From Bradyrhizobium cytisi (GTDB lineage Bacteria > Pseudomonadota > Alphaproteobacteria > Rhizobiales > Xanthobacteraceae), in contig NZ_VSSR01000075.1 of assembly GCF_008123515.1 (NCBI RefSeq), positions 1 through 64,000 on the forward strand: a stretch of 64,000 bases of DNA, given 5' to 3'. A model generated the notes under the pieces. It had not been told where the DNA came from. It did not search any database and was given only the letters and a program-made list of their open reading frames with translations. Below are positions 25,561 through 34,778 of the stretch, piece after piece. The position numbers and the translations under genes were made by a program. The stretch's first letter is position 1; every line of letters begins with the position of its first letter.

Positions 25561-25861
25561 GGCAGCAACCTCGGGATGCGGATCTGATCTGCTCAAACTA
25601 TAGATCGGAGATTGGTCGATCCCCAAGACGAGCGGGTTCGATTTACCTCGGTTTCGAGCGATTTCTCGCACGATTCCGCTGGCTGAGGCGTGCGGGAGGT
25701 CACGTTCACACAAGAACGCGACGGCCGCCCGACGCTCTCGCGAAGGTTGGATGTGGCAAAACTCGCCCTTGCTCCGGCGCAGACAACGCGCTGTAATTGC
25801 AGCCAAATACCGCAGCGCAGAATTCAAGAAAATCGCGCGGTTCATGTCAGGGAGAGCGGTC
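25561..25861. other. Divergent intergenic region, no gene seen
   Basis: This 300-bp region separates the YjgN-type gene from the first P450 gene and should carry both promoters. I see no clear operator palindrome and no small RNA or tRNA. Confidence 0.4.
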
Positions 25862-27127
25862 ATGCACGGGACCATCGAGAGCGCGACAAAACTCGACGCA
25901 CTGCGCGAGCGCGCGTCGTCACTTCCGCTGGACCAATTCGATCCGGGCGATCCCGAATTGTTCAGGACCGATACGTTCTGGCCCTATTTCGACCGGCTGC
26001 GCCGCGAAGATCCGGTGCACTATTGCAAGGACTCGATGTTCGGCCCGTACTGGTCGGTGACGCGCTACAACGACATCATGGAGATCGAGACGAACCATTC
26101 GGTGTTCTCCTCGGCCTCCGCACTCGGCGGCATCACCATTCGCGACATCGACCCCGACCTGCGCCGCGAGAGCTTCATCTCGATGGATCCGCCGCGCCAT
26201 GCAGCGCAGCGCAAGACCGTGGCGCCGATGTTCACGCCGACACATCTGGACAATCTCGCGCTCAACATCCGCAAGCGCTCGGCCGAGTGCCTGGACAATC
26301 TGCCGCGCGGTGAGGTGTTCGACTGGGTCGACCAGGTCTCGATCGAGCTCACCACCCAGATGCTCGCGGTGCTGTTCGATTTCCCCTGGGAGGACCGCCG
26401 CAAGCTGACGCGCTGGTCGGATATTGCCACCACCATTCCCGGCCCCGACGGCCTGGTCGCGACCGAGGACGAACGTCAGGCTGAGCTCGCGGAATGCGCC
26501 GGCTATTTCGCGCGGCTCTGGAAGGAGCGCATCGAGCAGCCGCCGAAGAGCGACCTGCTCTCGATGATGGCGCATGGCGCCGCGACCCGCGACATGGACG
26601 CGCGGAACTTCCTCGGCAACCTCATTTTGTTGATCGTCGGCGGCAACGACACCACCCGCAACACCATGTCGGGCTCGCTTCTCGCGCTGAGCCAGCATCC
26701 CGAACAATATCGCAAGCTGCGCGAAAACCCCGCGCTGCTCGACAGCTTCGTGCCCGAGGTGATCCGCTGGCAGACGCCGCTTGCGCATATGCGCCGCACG
26801 GCGCTTGCCGATTTCGAGTTCCGCGGCAAGCAGATCAAGAAAGGTGACAAGGTCGTGATGTGGTACGTCTCGGGCAACCGCGACGAGGAGGCGATCGAGA
26901 AGCCCTACGAGTTCATCATCGACCGGGCCCGCCCGCGCACGCATCTCTCGTTCGGCTTCGGCATCCACCGCTGCGTCGGATTGCGGCTTGCCGAACTCCA
27001 GCTCAAGATTATCTGGGAGGAGATCCTGAAGCGATTCGACCATATCGACGTGGTCGGCGAGCCGAAGCGGGTGTATTCGAGCTTTGTGAAGGGTCTGGAA
27101 ACATTGCCGGTCAAGATTGCGACGTGA
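25862..27127 (+). CDS. Cytochrome P450, CYP153-type (first of a pair)
   Basis: A 421-residue soluble P450 from ATG 25862 (GGGAG just upstream). The I-helix is LLIVGGNDTTRNTMSGS, followed by IRWQTPLAHMRRTA and KGDKVVMWYVSGNRDE. The haem ligand is Cys371 in HLSFGFGIHRCVGLRLAE. These blocks are typical of CYP153, which hydroxylates the terminal carbon of alkanes, fatty acids or alicyclics with ferredoxin and ferredoxin reductase. Neither partner is encoded next to it. A second, similar P450 follows after a repeat-rich 187-bp gap, which points to tandem duplication. Confidence 0.85.
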   Translation: MHGTIESATKLDALRERASSLPLDQFDPGDPELFRTDTFWPYFDRLRREDPVHYCKDSMFGPYWSVTRYNDIMEIETNHSVFSSASALGGITIRDIDPDLRRESFISMDPPRHAAQRKTVAPMFTPTHLDNLALNIRKRSAECLDNLPRGEVFDWVDQVSIELTTQMLAVLFDFPWEDRRKLTRWSDIATTIPGPDGLVATEDERQAELAECAGYFARLWKERIEQPPKSDLLSMMAHGAATRDMDARNFLGNLILLIVGGNDTTRNTMSGSLLALSQHPEQYRKLRENPALLDSFVPEVIRWQTPLAHMRRTALADFEFRGKQIKKGDKVVMWYVSGNRDEEAIEKPYEFIIDRARPRTHLSFGFGIHRCVGLRLAELQLKIIWEEILKRFDHIDVVGEPKRVYSSFVKGLETLPVKIAT

Positions 27128-27139
27128 CGCGTGAGAAAA

Positions 27140-27284
27140 CTCCCTCTCCCCGTTCTTACGGGGAGAGGGTTGGGATGAGGGGCTCTATCCGCGAATACGG
27201 TGAGAGCCGAATCGCGGACAGTCCCCCTCACCCGGAATTCGAGCTTCGCTCGAATTCCGGCCTCTCCCCGCACGCGGGGAGAGG
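27140..27284. repeat. Palindromic repeat block between the P450 genes
   Basis: Several inverted elements are nested: ctccctctccccgttcttacggggagaggg, ggaattcgagcttcgctcgaattcc and cctctccccgcacgcggggagagg. The block fills most of the gap between two co-oriented genes and could weaken transcription through it. Confidence 0.7.
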
Positions 27285-27314
27285 CAAAGGAAGAGTCAAC
27301 TGGAGCGACCGCCC

Positions 27315-28589
27315 ATGAACATTCAGGCCCCGGTCAAGGCCGACACGACCGAACGCATGCGGCGCGCGCGCGAGGAAGCCTATACGACGCCGCTGAAGAA
27401 TTTTCATCCGGGCGCGCCGCGGCTGTTTCAGGACGACACGTTGTGGCCGTGGTTCGAGCGGCTGCGCAAGGAAGAGCCGGTGCATTACTGCACCAACGCG
27501 CCGATCGAGCCGTACTGGTCGGTGGTGAAATACAACGACATCATGCATGTCGACACCAATCACGGCCTGTTCTCGTCCGACTCGACACTCGGCGGCATCG
27601 GGATCCGCGACGTGCCGGACGGCTACGACTGGCCGAGCTTCATCGCGATGGACCAGCCCAGGCACTCGTCGCAGCGCAAGACTGTGTCGCCGATGTTCAC
27701 GCCGACGCATCTGGACGACCTCGCAAAGCTGATCCGCCAGCGTTCGCAGACCGTGCTCGACAATCTGCCGCGCAACGAGACCTTCAACTTCGTCGAGCGG
27801 GTCTCGATCGAGCTGACGACGCAGATGCTGGCTACCCTGTTCGACTTCCCCTGGGAGGAGCGGCGCAAGCTGACGCGCTGGTCGGATGTCGCGACCGCGC
27901 TGCCCAAGAGCGGCATCGTTTCATCCGCCGAAGAGCGCCGCCGCGAGATGGACGAGTGCTACGCCTACATGTCGAAGCTGTGGAACGAGCGCGTCAACTC
28001 GGCGCCGCGCAACGACTTGCTGTCGCTGATGGCGCACAACGACGCCACGCGCTTCATGGACCCCGACAACCTGATGGGCAACATCATCCTGCTCATCGTC
28101 GGCGGCAACGACACCACGCGCAACACCATGACCGGCTCGGTACTGGCCCTGAACGAGAATCCCGAGCAGTACGACAAGCTGCGCGCCAACCCGGCGCTGA
28201 TCGACACCATGGTGCCCGAGGTGATCCGCTGGCAGACGCCGCTGGCGCATATGCGGCGCACCGCGCTTGCCGACACCGAGATCGGCGGCAAGCACATCAG
28301 GAAGGGCGACCGCGTCGTGATGTGGTACGTCTCCGGCAACCGCGACGAAGAGATGATCGAGCAGCCGAACGAGTTCATCATCGACCGCGCCCGGCCGCGC
28401 ACCCATCTCTCCTTCGGCTTCGGCATCCACCGCTGCGTCGGCATGCGGCTCGCCGAACTGCAGCTGCGGATCGTCTGGGAGGAGATGCTGAAGCGGTTCG
28501 ACCGTATCGAGGTGGTCGGCGAGCCGAAGCGGATCTATTCGAGCTTCATCAAGGGATATGAGTCGCTGCCGGTGAGGATTCCGGGGTAA
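27315..28589 (+). CDS. Cytochrome P450, CYP153-type (second of a pair)
   Basis: A 424-residue P450 closely related to its upstream neighbour, and co-linear with it from FHPGAPRLFQDD on. The I-helix is LLIVGGNDTTRNTMTGS and the haem Cys374 lies in HLSFGFGIHRCVGMRLAE. The two differ mainly in the N-terminus and in the substrate-side B-C region (YDWPSFIAMDQP versus RRESFISMDPP), so they probably take different chain lengths or substrates. Like the first it is soluble, lacks a membrane anchor and has no redox partner beside it. Confidence 0.85.
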   Translation: MNIQAPVKADTTERMRRAREEAYTTPLKNFHPGAPRLFQDDTLWPWFERLRKEEPVHYCTNAPIEPYWSVVKYNDIMHVDTNHGLFSSDSTLGGIGIRDVPDGYDWPSFIAMDQPRHSSQRKTVSPMFTPTHLDDLAKLIRQRSQTVLDNLPRNETFNFVERVSIELTTQMLATLFDFPWEERRKLTRWSDVATALPKSGIVSSAEERRREMDECYAYMSKLWNERVNSAPRNDLLSLMAHNDATRFMDPDNLMGNIILLIVGGNDTTRNTMTGSVLALNENPEQYDKLRANPALIDTMVPEVIRWQTPLAHMRRTALADTEIGGKHIRKGDRVVMWYVSGNRDEEMIEQPNEFIIDRARPRTHLSFGFGIHRCVGMRLAELQLRIVWEEMLKRFDRIEVVGEPKRIYSSFIKGYESLPVRIPG

Positions 28590-28602
28590 CGGCTGCATCC
28601 TC

Positions 28603-28690
28603 CGTCATTGCGAGGAGCTCTTGCGACGAAGCAATCCAGACTGCCACCTCGGAGGGATTCCTGGATTGCTTCGCTACGCTCGCAATGACG
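28603..28690. repeat. Palindromic intergenic repeat, family 1, copy 2
   Basis: cgtcattgcgaggagctcttgcg...aagcaatccag pairs with ctggattgcttcgctacgctcgcaatgacg. It lies between convergent genes. The two outer half-sites match copies at 18493 and 33024; the centre differs. Confidence 0.85.
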
Positions 28691-28815
28691 AGATCTTGAG
28701 TACACCTGCGCGTCAAACGCGCAGCGCCCGAGCCCAGCTATAAAATTCCGGCATGACAGGTCGCGCCAGATGCGAAGGCAACACGGCGCCCGACTGGTCT
28801 ACGACACCAGCGCAT

Positions 28816-29736
28816 CTAACTCAGCTTGATGTCCCACACGCCTTCCTTGCGGCAGGCGGCGACCTCATCGCGCAGCAGTGCGGTGACGGCCAGCGAGGCC
28901 GTGGAGGGCGGGCGGTCGATCGGAGAGGCGAAAATGAGCTCGCGTGACATCGGCTTGGAAACGGCAGCGGTTTCCAGACGTCCGTCCGCGACTTCGGCGT
29001 GGACCGACGATGGCGGCAGCAGCGCGAAGCCGAGCCCCTCCTCGACCAGGCTCGTCAGCACGCGGAACGAATCTGCTTCGAGCTGGACGTTGAGCTTGAT
29101 CTTGCGCTGCGCGGCCGCTTGCTCGATCAGCGCACGGAGGCCGTGCGAATGACTGGGCAGCACCAAGCGCTGCCGCAGCAGCCAGCCGATGTCGATATTC
29201 TTCTTGCGCGCGAGGCCGCAGCCGCGCGGACCGACCGCGACGATGTTGTCGCGCCCGAGGCTCTGCACATTGAGATGCAGGTCGGCGGAGCGGCCGTAGA
29301 GGATGGCAAGGTCCATCTCGCCGCGATGCAGCCATTCGACGATGTGGCCGCTGTAGCTTTCGACGATGCGCAGCGAAATGCCGGGATATTTTTCGACACA
29401 GCGCCGCGCAAACCGCGCCGACAGCACGCAGCTCACGGTCGGAACCAGGCCGAGCACGACCTGGCCCGACGGCGGCCCCTTGGCCGACTGGATGTCGTCG
29501 CGAATCTGGTCGATCTGCCGCACGATGCCGGAGGTGCGCGCCAGCAGCAGGCGCCCGGCCTCGGTCAGCACCATGCCGCGGCCGTTGCGAGTGAACAGTT
29601 CCGTGCGCAGCTCGTGCTCCAGCAGCTTGATCTGCCGGCTCAGCGCCGGCTGTGCCACGCGCAACGTATCGGACGCTTTGCTCAGGCTGCCGAGCTCCGC
29701 CACACAACTGAAGGTCTTGAGCTGCCGGAAATCCAT
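28816..29736 (-). CDS. LysR-family regulator of the adjacent acyl-CoA gene set
   Basis: A 306-residue LysR regulator from ATG 29736 (MDFRQLKTF, the family start). The winged HTH is at about 1-60 (GSLSKASDTLRVAQPALSRQIK) and the effector-binding domain at about 90-300. It is transcribed away from the acyl-CoA dehydrogenase, CoA-transferase and MaoC genes, the usual place of their regulator. A dyad-like ctatagc...gcatag element (29768-29786) in the 124-bp shared gap is a candidate binding site. In Pseudomonas a LysR gene holds the same place next to the itaconate operon. Confidence 0.8.
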   Translation of the reverse strand: MDFRQLKTFSCVAELGSLSKASDTLRVAQPALSRQIKLLEHELRTELFTRNGRGMVLTEAGRLLLARTSGIVRQIDQIRDDIQSAKGPPSGQVVLGLVPTVSCVLSARFARRCVEKYPGISLRIVESYSGHIVEWLHRGEMDLAILYGRSADLHLNVQSLGRDNIVAVGPRGCGLARKKNIDIGWLLRQRLVLPSHSHGLRALIEQAAAQRKIKLNVQLEADSFRVLTSLVEEGLGFALLPPSSVHAEVADGRLETAAVSKPMSRELIFASPIDRPPSTASLAVTALLRDEVAACRKEGVWDIKLS

Positions 29737-29860
29737 GCTTGCCAATCCTGGAAGGCTACTCCATACGCTATAGCAAATGAGCATAGGGGGATGGCGTTGT
29801 TTTCACAACGCCAGAGGATCGGCCGGCGTTATCTTAACTGCCGCACATTCGGGAAACGCC

Positions 29861-31030
29861 ATGAGTGAAGAACACCACAGCGAAGATCACGCCGACATCC
29901 GCGAAGCCGTCACAAAGCTCTGCGCACAGTTTCCCGGTGAATACTGGCGCAAGCTCGATCGCGAGATGGCCTACCCCAAGGCATTCGTCGACGCGCTGAC
30001 GCAGGCCGGTTACCTCTCGGTGCTGATCCCCGAGGAATATGGCGGCGCGGGCCTGAAGCTTTCTGCGGCGGCTGCCATCCTCGAAGAGATCCAGCGCGCG
30101 GGCTGCAATGGCGGCGGCTGCCATGCCCAGATGTACACGATGGGCACCGTGCTGCGGCACGGCAACGACGAGCAGAAGGCGAAGTATCTGCCGAAGATCG
30201 CGAGCGGCGAATTGCGCCTGCAAGCCTTCGGCGTCACCGAGCCGACCAGCGGCACCGACACCTCCTCGCTCAAGACCTTTGCGCGCAAGGAAGGCAACGA
30301 CAGCTACATCGTCAACGGCCAGAAGATCTGGACCAGCCGCGCCGAGCATTCCGACCTGATGGTGCTGCTGGCGCGCACCACGCCGAAGGAGCAGGCCAAG
30401 AAACGCACCGATGGCCTCTCCGTGTTCATCGTCGACATGCGCGAGGCCAAGAACAACGGCCTCGAGATCCGCCCGATCCGCACCATGATGAACCACGCCA
30501 CCACCGAGGTGTTCTTTACCGACATGAAGGTGCCGGCGGAGAATCTGATCGGCGAGGAAGGCAAGGGCTTTCGCTACATCCTCTCCGGCATGAACGCCGA
30601 GCGCATTTTGATCGCGGCCGAATGCATCGGCGATGCCAAGTGGTTCATCGCCAAGGCCACCAGCTACGCCAAGGAGCGCGCGGTGTTCGGCCGGCCGATC
30701 GGCCAGAACCAGGGCATCCAGTTCCCGATCGCCAAGGCCTATGCCGCGATGCGCGCGGCCGAGCTGATGGTGAAGGAAGCGACACGCAAATACGAAGCCG
30801 GGCTCGACTGCGGCGCGGAGGCCAACATGGCCAAGATGCTCGCGGCGGATGCGTCCTGGGAAGCGGCGAATGCCTGCATCCAGACCCATGGCGGCTTCGG
30901 CTTCGCCGAGGAATACGACGTCGAGCGCAAGTTCCGCGAAACGCGGCTGTATCAAGTCGCGCCGATCTCGACCAATCTCGTGCTGTCCTTTGTCGCCGAG
31001 CACGTGCTCGGCATGCCCCGCTCGTACTGA
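29861..31030 (+). CDS. Acyl-CoA dehydrogenase
   Basis: A 389-residue FAD enzyme from ATG 29861; an earlier in-frame start at 29777 is inside the regulator gap. Typical blocks are VLIPEEYGGAGL, the FAD-side AFGVTEPTSGTDTSS and YIVNGQKIWTS, RAVFGRPIGQNQGIQFPIA, and the C-terminal IQTHGGFGFAEEYDVERKFRE. It is the first gene of a three-gene set with a CaiB/BaiF transferase and a MaoC-like hydratase, 10 bp before the transferase. The same three types occur in itaconate gene clusters. The physiological substrate is not certain. Confidence 0.85.
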   Translation: MSEEHHSEDHADIREAVTKLCAQFPGEYWRKLDREMAYPKAFVDALTQAGYLSVLIPEEYGGAGLKLSAAAAILEEIQRAGCNGGGCHAQMYTMGTVLRHGNDEQKAKYLPKIASGELRLQAFGVTEPTSGTDTSSLKTFARKEGNDSYIVNGQKIWTSRAEHSDLMVLLARTTPKEQAKKRTDGLSVFIVDMREAKNNGLEIRPIRTMMNHATTEVFFTDMKVPAENLIGEEGKGFRYILSGMNAERILIAAECIGDAKWFIAKATSYAKERAVFGRPIGQNQGIQFPIAKAYAAMRAAELMVKEATRKYEAGLDCGAEANMAKMLAADASWEAANACIQTHGGFGFAEEYDVERKFRETRLYQVAPISTNLVLSFVAEHVLGMPRSY

Positions 31031-31040
31031 GGCAGCAATC

Positions 31041-32144
31041 ATGGGAGCATTGGACGGGATCAGGGTGATTGCGGTCGAGCAGGCTGTGGCCGCACCGTTC
31101 TGCTCCTCGCGCCTGGCGGATGCCGGCGCCGAGGTGATCAAGATCGAGCGGCCCGAAGGCGATTTCGCCCGCGGCTATGACGCGGCGGCCAAGGGCCAGA
31201 GCAGCTATTTCGTCTGGCTCAACCGCGGCAAGCAATCGGCGGTGGTCGATCTCGCTACCACGGAGGGACGCGCCGAGCTGGAAAAGCTGATCGCGAGCGC
31301 CGACGTGCTGGTGCAGAACCTCAAGCCGGGCTCGATGGACAAGCTCGGCTTCTCCCGCGAGCGGCTGCTGCAGGACTATCCAAAGCTGATCTCCTGCACC
31401 ATCACCGGTTACGGCGACGAGGGCCCCTACGCACACCGCAAGGCCTATGATCTCTTGATCCAAGCCGAGAGCGGCCTTGCCTCGATCACCGGCAATCCCG
31501 ACGGCGCCTCGCGCGTCGGCATGTCGATCGTCGACGTCGCGACCGGCGCCACCGCGCATGCGGCAATTTTGGAGGCGCTGATCGCGCGCGGGCGGACCGG
31601 CAAGGGCTGTGACATCCGCATCTCCATGTTCGACGTGATGGCGGACTGGTGCACCGTGCCGCTGCTCAACGCCGAGGCCGGCAATCCGCCCAAGCGCATG
31701 GGCCTGCGTCATCCCTCGATCGCGCCCTATGGCGTGTTCACCTCGAAGGACGGCAAGGACATCCTGATCTCGATCCAAAGCGAGCGCGAGTGGAAGACGC
31801 TCTGTGCCGAGGTGCTGGACCAGCCCAACCTGCCAAACGATCCGCGCGTCGCCAACATGGTCGAGCGCGTGCGCAACCGCGATTTCACCGACAGGACGGT
31901 CGCGGATATCTTCGGCAAGATGACGCGCGACGAGCTGTTGAAGCGGCTGTCGGATGCCGACATCGCGTTTGCCGAGGTCAACACCATGAGCGACCTCACC
32001 AACCATCCGCATCTGCGCCGCATCGAGGTGGATACGCCGAACGGCCGCGTCAGCTATCCCGCGCCGGCGCCGATCATCGTCGGCGAGACCCGTGCTTACG
32101 GAGCCGTGCCGGCGATCGGCGAAAATCCCCAAGCCAGGACATAA
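31041..32144 (+). CDS. CaiB/BaiF CoA-transferase, itaconate-transferase-like
   Basis: A 367-residue class III CoA-transferase starting at ATG 31041. Characteristic parts are VEQAVAAPFCSSRLADAGAE at the start, IKIERPEGDFARGYD, YFVWLNRGKQS and ITGYGDEGPYAHRKAYDLL; the catalytic Asp is the one in KAYDLLIQAESG. The DFARGYD and SSYFVWLNRGK wording is close to itaconate or mesaconate CoA-transferases. It probably moves CoA from succinyl-CoA to a C5 dicarboxylate or a similar acid. It is co-transcribed with its neighbours (10 bp and 14 bp gaps). Confidence 0.8.
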   Translation: MGALDGIRVIAVEQAVAAPFCSSRLADAGAEVIKIERPEGDFARGYDAAAKGQSSYFVWLNRGKQSAVVDLATTEGRAELEKLIASADVLVQNLKPGSMDKLGFSRERLLQDYPKLISCTITGYGDEGPYAHRKAYDLLIQAESGLASITGNPDGASRVGMSIVDVATGATAHAAILEALIARGRTGKGCDIRISMFDVMADWCTVPLLNAEAGNPPKRMGLRHPSIAPYGVFTSKDGKDILISIQSEREWKTLCAEVLDQPNLPNDPRVANMVERVRNRDFTDRTVADIFGKMTRDELLKRLSDADIAFAEVNTMSDLTNHPHLRRIEVDTPNGRVSYPAPAPIIVGETRAYGAVPAIGENPQART

Positions 32145-32158
32145 CAGAGCGAGGCGTC

Positions 32159-33004
32159 ATGACCGGGAAGCTCGACATCGATCACTTGCGGCAATGGATC
32201 GGCCGCAGCGAAGAGGCGACCGACATCGTCACCGCGCAACTCGTCAGAGGCCTGCGCGCGACGCTGTTCCAGGAGATCGGCGAACCCAAAGCGGGCGATG
32301 CCGCACCGTTCACGGTGCATTGGTGCCTGGCGCAGCCGGTGTTTCCAATGTCGATGTTGGGGCCCGACGGCCACCCCACCCGCGGCGGCTTCCTGCCGCC
32401 GGTACCGCTGCCGCGCCGGATGTGGGCCGGCGGCGAGATCGAATTTCTGCAGCCCTTGCGCGTCGGCGATGAATCGACCCGGACCTCGCGCATTGCCGAC
32501 CTGCAGGTGAAATCAGGCTCGACCGGCACATTGTGCTTCGTCGCGGTGGAGCACAGCATCTCCTCGCCACGCGGCGTTGCCATCCGCGAGCGGCAGGACA
32601 TCGTCTATCGCGAGATGACGGGCATCGCGCCTGCGACCGCAAAGACCCCGCCGCCGAAGGCACAGCACCGCGAAATCCATGTCTCCGATGCCGTGCTGCT
32701 GTTTCGCTATTCCGCGCTGACCTTCAACGGCCACCGCATCCATTACGACCGCGATTACGTCACCAGGGTCGAGGGCTATCCGGGCCTGATCTTCCACGGT
32801 CCCTTGCAGGCCGCGCTCATCATCGAGATGGCGGCGAAGTTGCGCAGCGGCAAGCCGCCGAAGACGTTCACCTATCGCGGTCTGCAGCCGCTGTTCGAGG
32901 GCAGCGAGTTCTCCATCAACGCCAACGAGACCGCTGATGGCATGGAGCTGTGGACGGCGAACGCGGAAGGGCAGCCGACGATGAAGGGGACGGCGGTGTG
33001 GTAA
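32159..33004 (+). CDS. MaoC/FAS1-like acyl-CoA hydratase
   Basis: A 281-residue double-hotdog hydratase of the mesaconyl/itaconyl-CoA hydratase type. The N-terminal half carries RGLRATLFQEIG and GFLPPVPLPRRMWAGGEIEF. The C-terminal half carries FRYSALTFNGHRIHYDRDYV, where Asn and His are the expected hydratase residues, and then YPGLIFHGPLQAALI. It is the last gene of the set. In the itaconate pathway such an enzyme forms citramalyl-CoA, which a lyase then splits; no such lyase is seen nearby. Confidence 0.8.
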   Translation: MTGKLDIDHLRQWIGRSEEATDIVTAQLVRGLRATLFQEIGEPKAGDAAPFTVHWCLAQPVFPMSMLGPDGHPTRGGFLPPVPLPRRMWAGGEIEFLQPLRVGDESTRTSRIADLQVKSGSTGTLCFVAVEHSISSPRGVAIRERQDIVYREMTGIAPATAKTPPPKAQHREIHVSDAVLLFRYSALTFNGHRIHYDRDYVTRVEGYPGLIFHGPLQAALIIEMAAKLRSGKPPKTFTYRGLQPLFEGSEFSINANETADGMELWTANAEGQPTMKGTAVW

Positions 33005-33023
33005 ACCACCGCTGCCTCCTCCT

Positions 33024-33110
33024 CGTCATTGCGAGCGCGCGAAGCAATCCAGAGTCTTTCCGCGGAGATAGTCTGGATTGCTTCGTCGCAAGGGCTTCCT
33101 CGCAATGACG
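33024..33110. repeat. Palindromic intergenic repeat, family 1, copy 3
   Basis: cgtcattgcgagcgcgcgaagcaatccagagtctttccgcgg...ctggattgcttcgtcgca...cgcaatgacg. The left half and centre match copy 1 at 18493 almost exactly. It lies between two co-oriented genes. Confidence 0.85.
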
Positions 33111-33152
33111 GGTGGGGCCGGGAGCGTCGATAAACAACAGGGGACGGAAACT

Positions 33153-34775
33153 ATGGCAAAGAACGGCAAGACCGGCAGCAAGTCCGTCACCGTCAAGCAG
33201 GCAACGCTCGACCTGCTGCGCTCGTTCGGCATCAGACGCGTCTTCGGCAATCCCGGCTCGACCGAGCTGCCGTTCCTGAGCGACTGGCCCGACGACATCG
33301 ACTATGTGCTGGCGCTGCAGGAGGCCTCCGCGGTCGGCATGGCCGACGGCTATGCGCAGGCGACGCGCAATGCCGGCTTCGTCAATCTGCACTCGGCGGC
33401 CGGCGTCGGCAACGCGCTCGGCAATATCTACACCGCGCACCGCAACCAGACGCCGCTGGTGATTACCGCCGGCCAGCAGGCCCGCTCGATCCTGCCGTTG
33501 CAGGCGTTTCTTTACGCCGAGCGCGCCTCCGAATTTCCGCGGCCCTATGTGAAGTACAGCGTCGAGCCGGCGCGGCCCGAGGACGTGCCGGCCGCAATCG
33601 CGCGGGCCTATTACACCGCGATGCAGCCACCCTGCGGGCCGACCTTCGTGTCGATCCCGATCGACGACTGGGCGCATGCGACGGCGCCGATCGAGGCGCG
33701 CAAGGTCAGCCGCGAGATCGGGCCCGAGGCAGAGGCGATGAAGACGCTGGTCGCAGCGCTCGGTTCCGCAAAACACCCTGCCCTCGTCGTCGGCCCCGGT
33801 GTCGACCGCGCCGGCGCTGTCGATCTGATGGTGCGCGTCGCCGAGAAGGCGAAGGCTAGCGTCTGGGTCAGCCCGTTCTCGGCGCGCTGCTCGTTCCCCG
33901 AGCGGCATGCGCAATTCGCGGGCTTTTTGCATGCCTCGCCGGCGCAACTCTCCGACGCGCTGCGCGAGCACGACGTCGTGGTCGTGATTGGCGCGCCGGT
34001 GTTCACGTTCCATGTCGAGGGCCATGCCGCGATCTTTGATGGCGGCGCGACGATCTTCCAGATCACGGATGATCCGGATGCTGCCGCTGTGACACCGGTC
34101 GGCACCAGCATCATCGCGACCATGAAGCCGGCGCTGAGCGCGTTGCTCGAGCTCTTGCCGGAGAGCAAACGCGCCACGCCAAAGGGCCGCAAATTGCCGC
34201 CGGCGCCGCAGGCCTCCGATCCGCTGCCGGTCGATTTTCTGCTGCACTCGCTGTCGCAGGCGATGCCGGATGGCGCGTCACTTGTCGAGGAAGTGCCCTC
34301 GCACCGGCCGGCGATGCAGAAATTCCTGCCGATGCGCGGCCAGGACAGTTTCTACACCATGGCGAGCGGCGGCCTCGGCTATTCGCTGCCCGCCGCCGTC
34401 GGGATGGCGCTGGGCAAGCCAGACCGCCGCACGGTGTGCCTGATCGGCGACGGCTCGGCGATGTATTCGATCCAGGCGCTGTGGACCGCCGCGCAGCGAA
34501 AACTGCCGCTCACCATCGTCGTCATCAACAATTCCGGCTACGGCGCGATGCGATCGTTCAGCCAGGTGATGCAGGTGCGTAACGTGCCGGGCCTGGAGCT
34601 GCCGGGAATCGATTTCGTCCGGCTCGCCGAAGGCATGGGGTGCCATGCGGTGCGGGTGAGCAAGGCGGCGGAGCTCGGCGAGGCGCTCAAGCGCGGAATG
34701 GCGCACGATGGCACCAGCCTCGTGGAGGTGGTCGTGGATTCGGCGGTGCCGGTGCTGTATGGGCAGAAGCATTAG
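33153..34775 (+). CDS. ThDP-dependent decarboxylase, benzoylformate-decarboxylase-like
   Basis: A 540-residue enzyme from ATG 33153 (GGGGACGG upstream). Residues matching the benzoylformate decarboxylase active site are all present: Ser36 (NPGSTELPF), cofactor Glu57 (LQEASAVGMADGY), His80 (NLHSAAGVGNALG) and His287 (PVFTFHVEG). The ThDP/Mg motif GDGSAMYSIQALW lies near 430, and VPGLELPGIDF is typical of MdlC. It would decarboxylate an aryl or alkyl 2-oxoacid to an aldehyde. No mandelate or benzaldehyde dehydrogenase gene is next to it, so the substrate is open. Confidence 0.8.
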   Translation: MAKNGKTGSKSVTVKQATLDLLRSFGIRRVFGNPGSTELPFLSDWPDDIDYVLALQEASAVGMADGYAQATRNAGFVNLHSAAGVGNALGNIYTAHRNQTPLVITAGQQARSILPLQAFLYAERASEFPRPYVKYSVEPARPEDVPAAIARAYYTAMQPPCGPTFVSIPIDDWAHATAPIEARKVSREIGPEAEAMKTLVAALGSAKHPALVVGPGVDRAGAVDLMVRVAEKAKASVWVSPFSARCSFPERHAQFAGFLHASPAQLSDALREHDVVVVIGAPVFTFHVEGHAAIFDGGATIFQITDDPDAAAVTPVGTSIIATMKPALSALLELLPESKRATPKGRKLPPAPQASDPLPVDFLLHSLSQAMPDGASLVEEVPSHRPAMQKFLPMRGQDSFYTMASGGLGYSLPAAVGMALGKPDRRTVCLIGDGSAMYSIQALWTAAQRKLPLTIVVINNSGYGAMRSFSQVMQVRNVPGLELPGIDFVRLAEGMGCHAVRVSKAAELGEALKRGMAHDGTSLVEVVVDSAVPVLYGQKH

Positions 34776-34778
34776 GCG

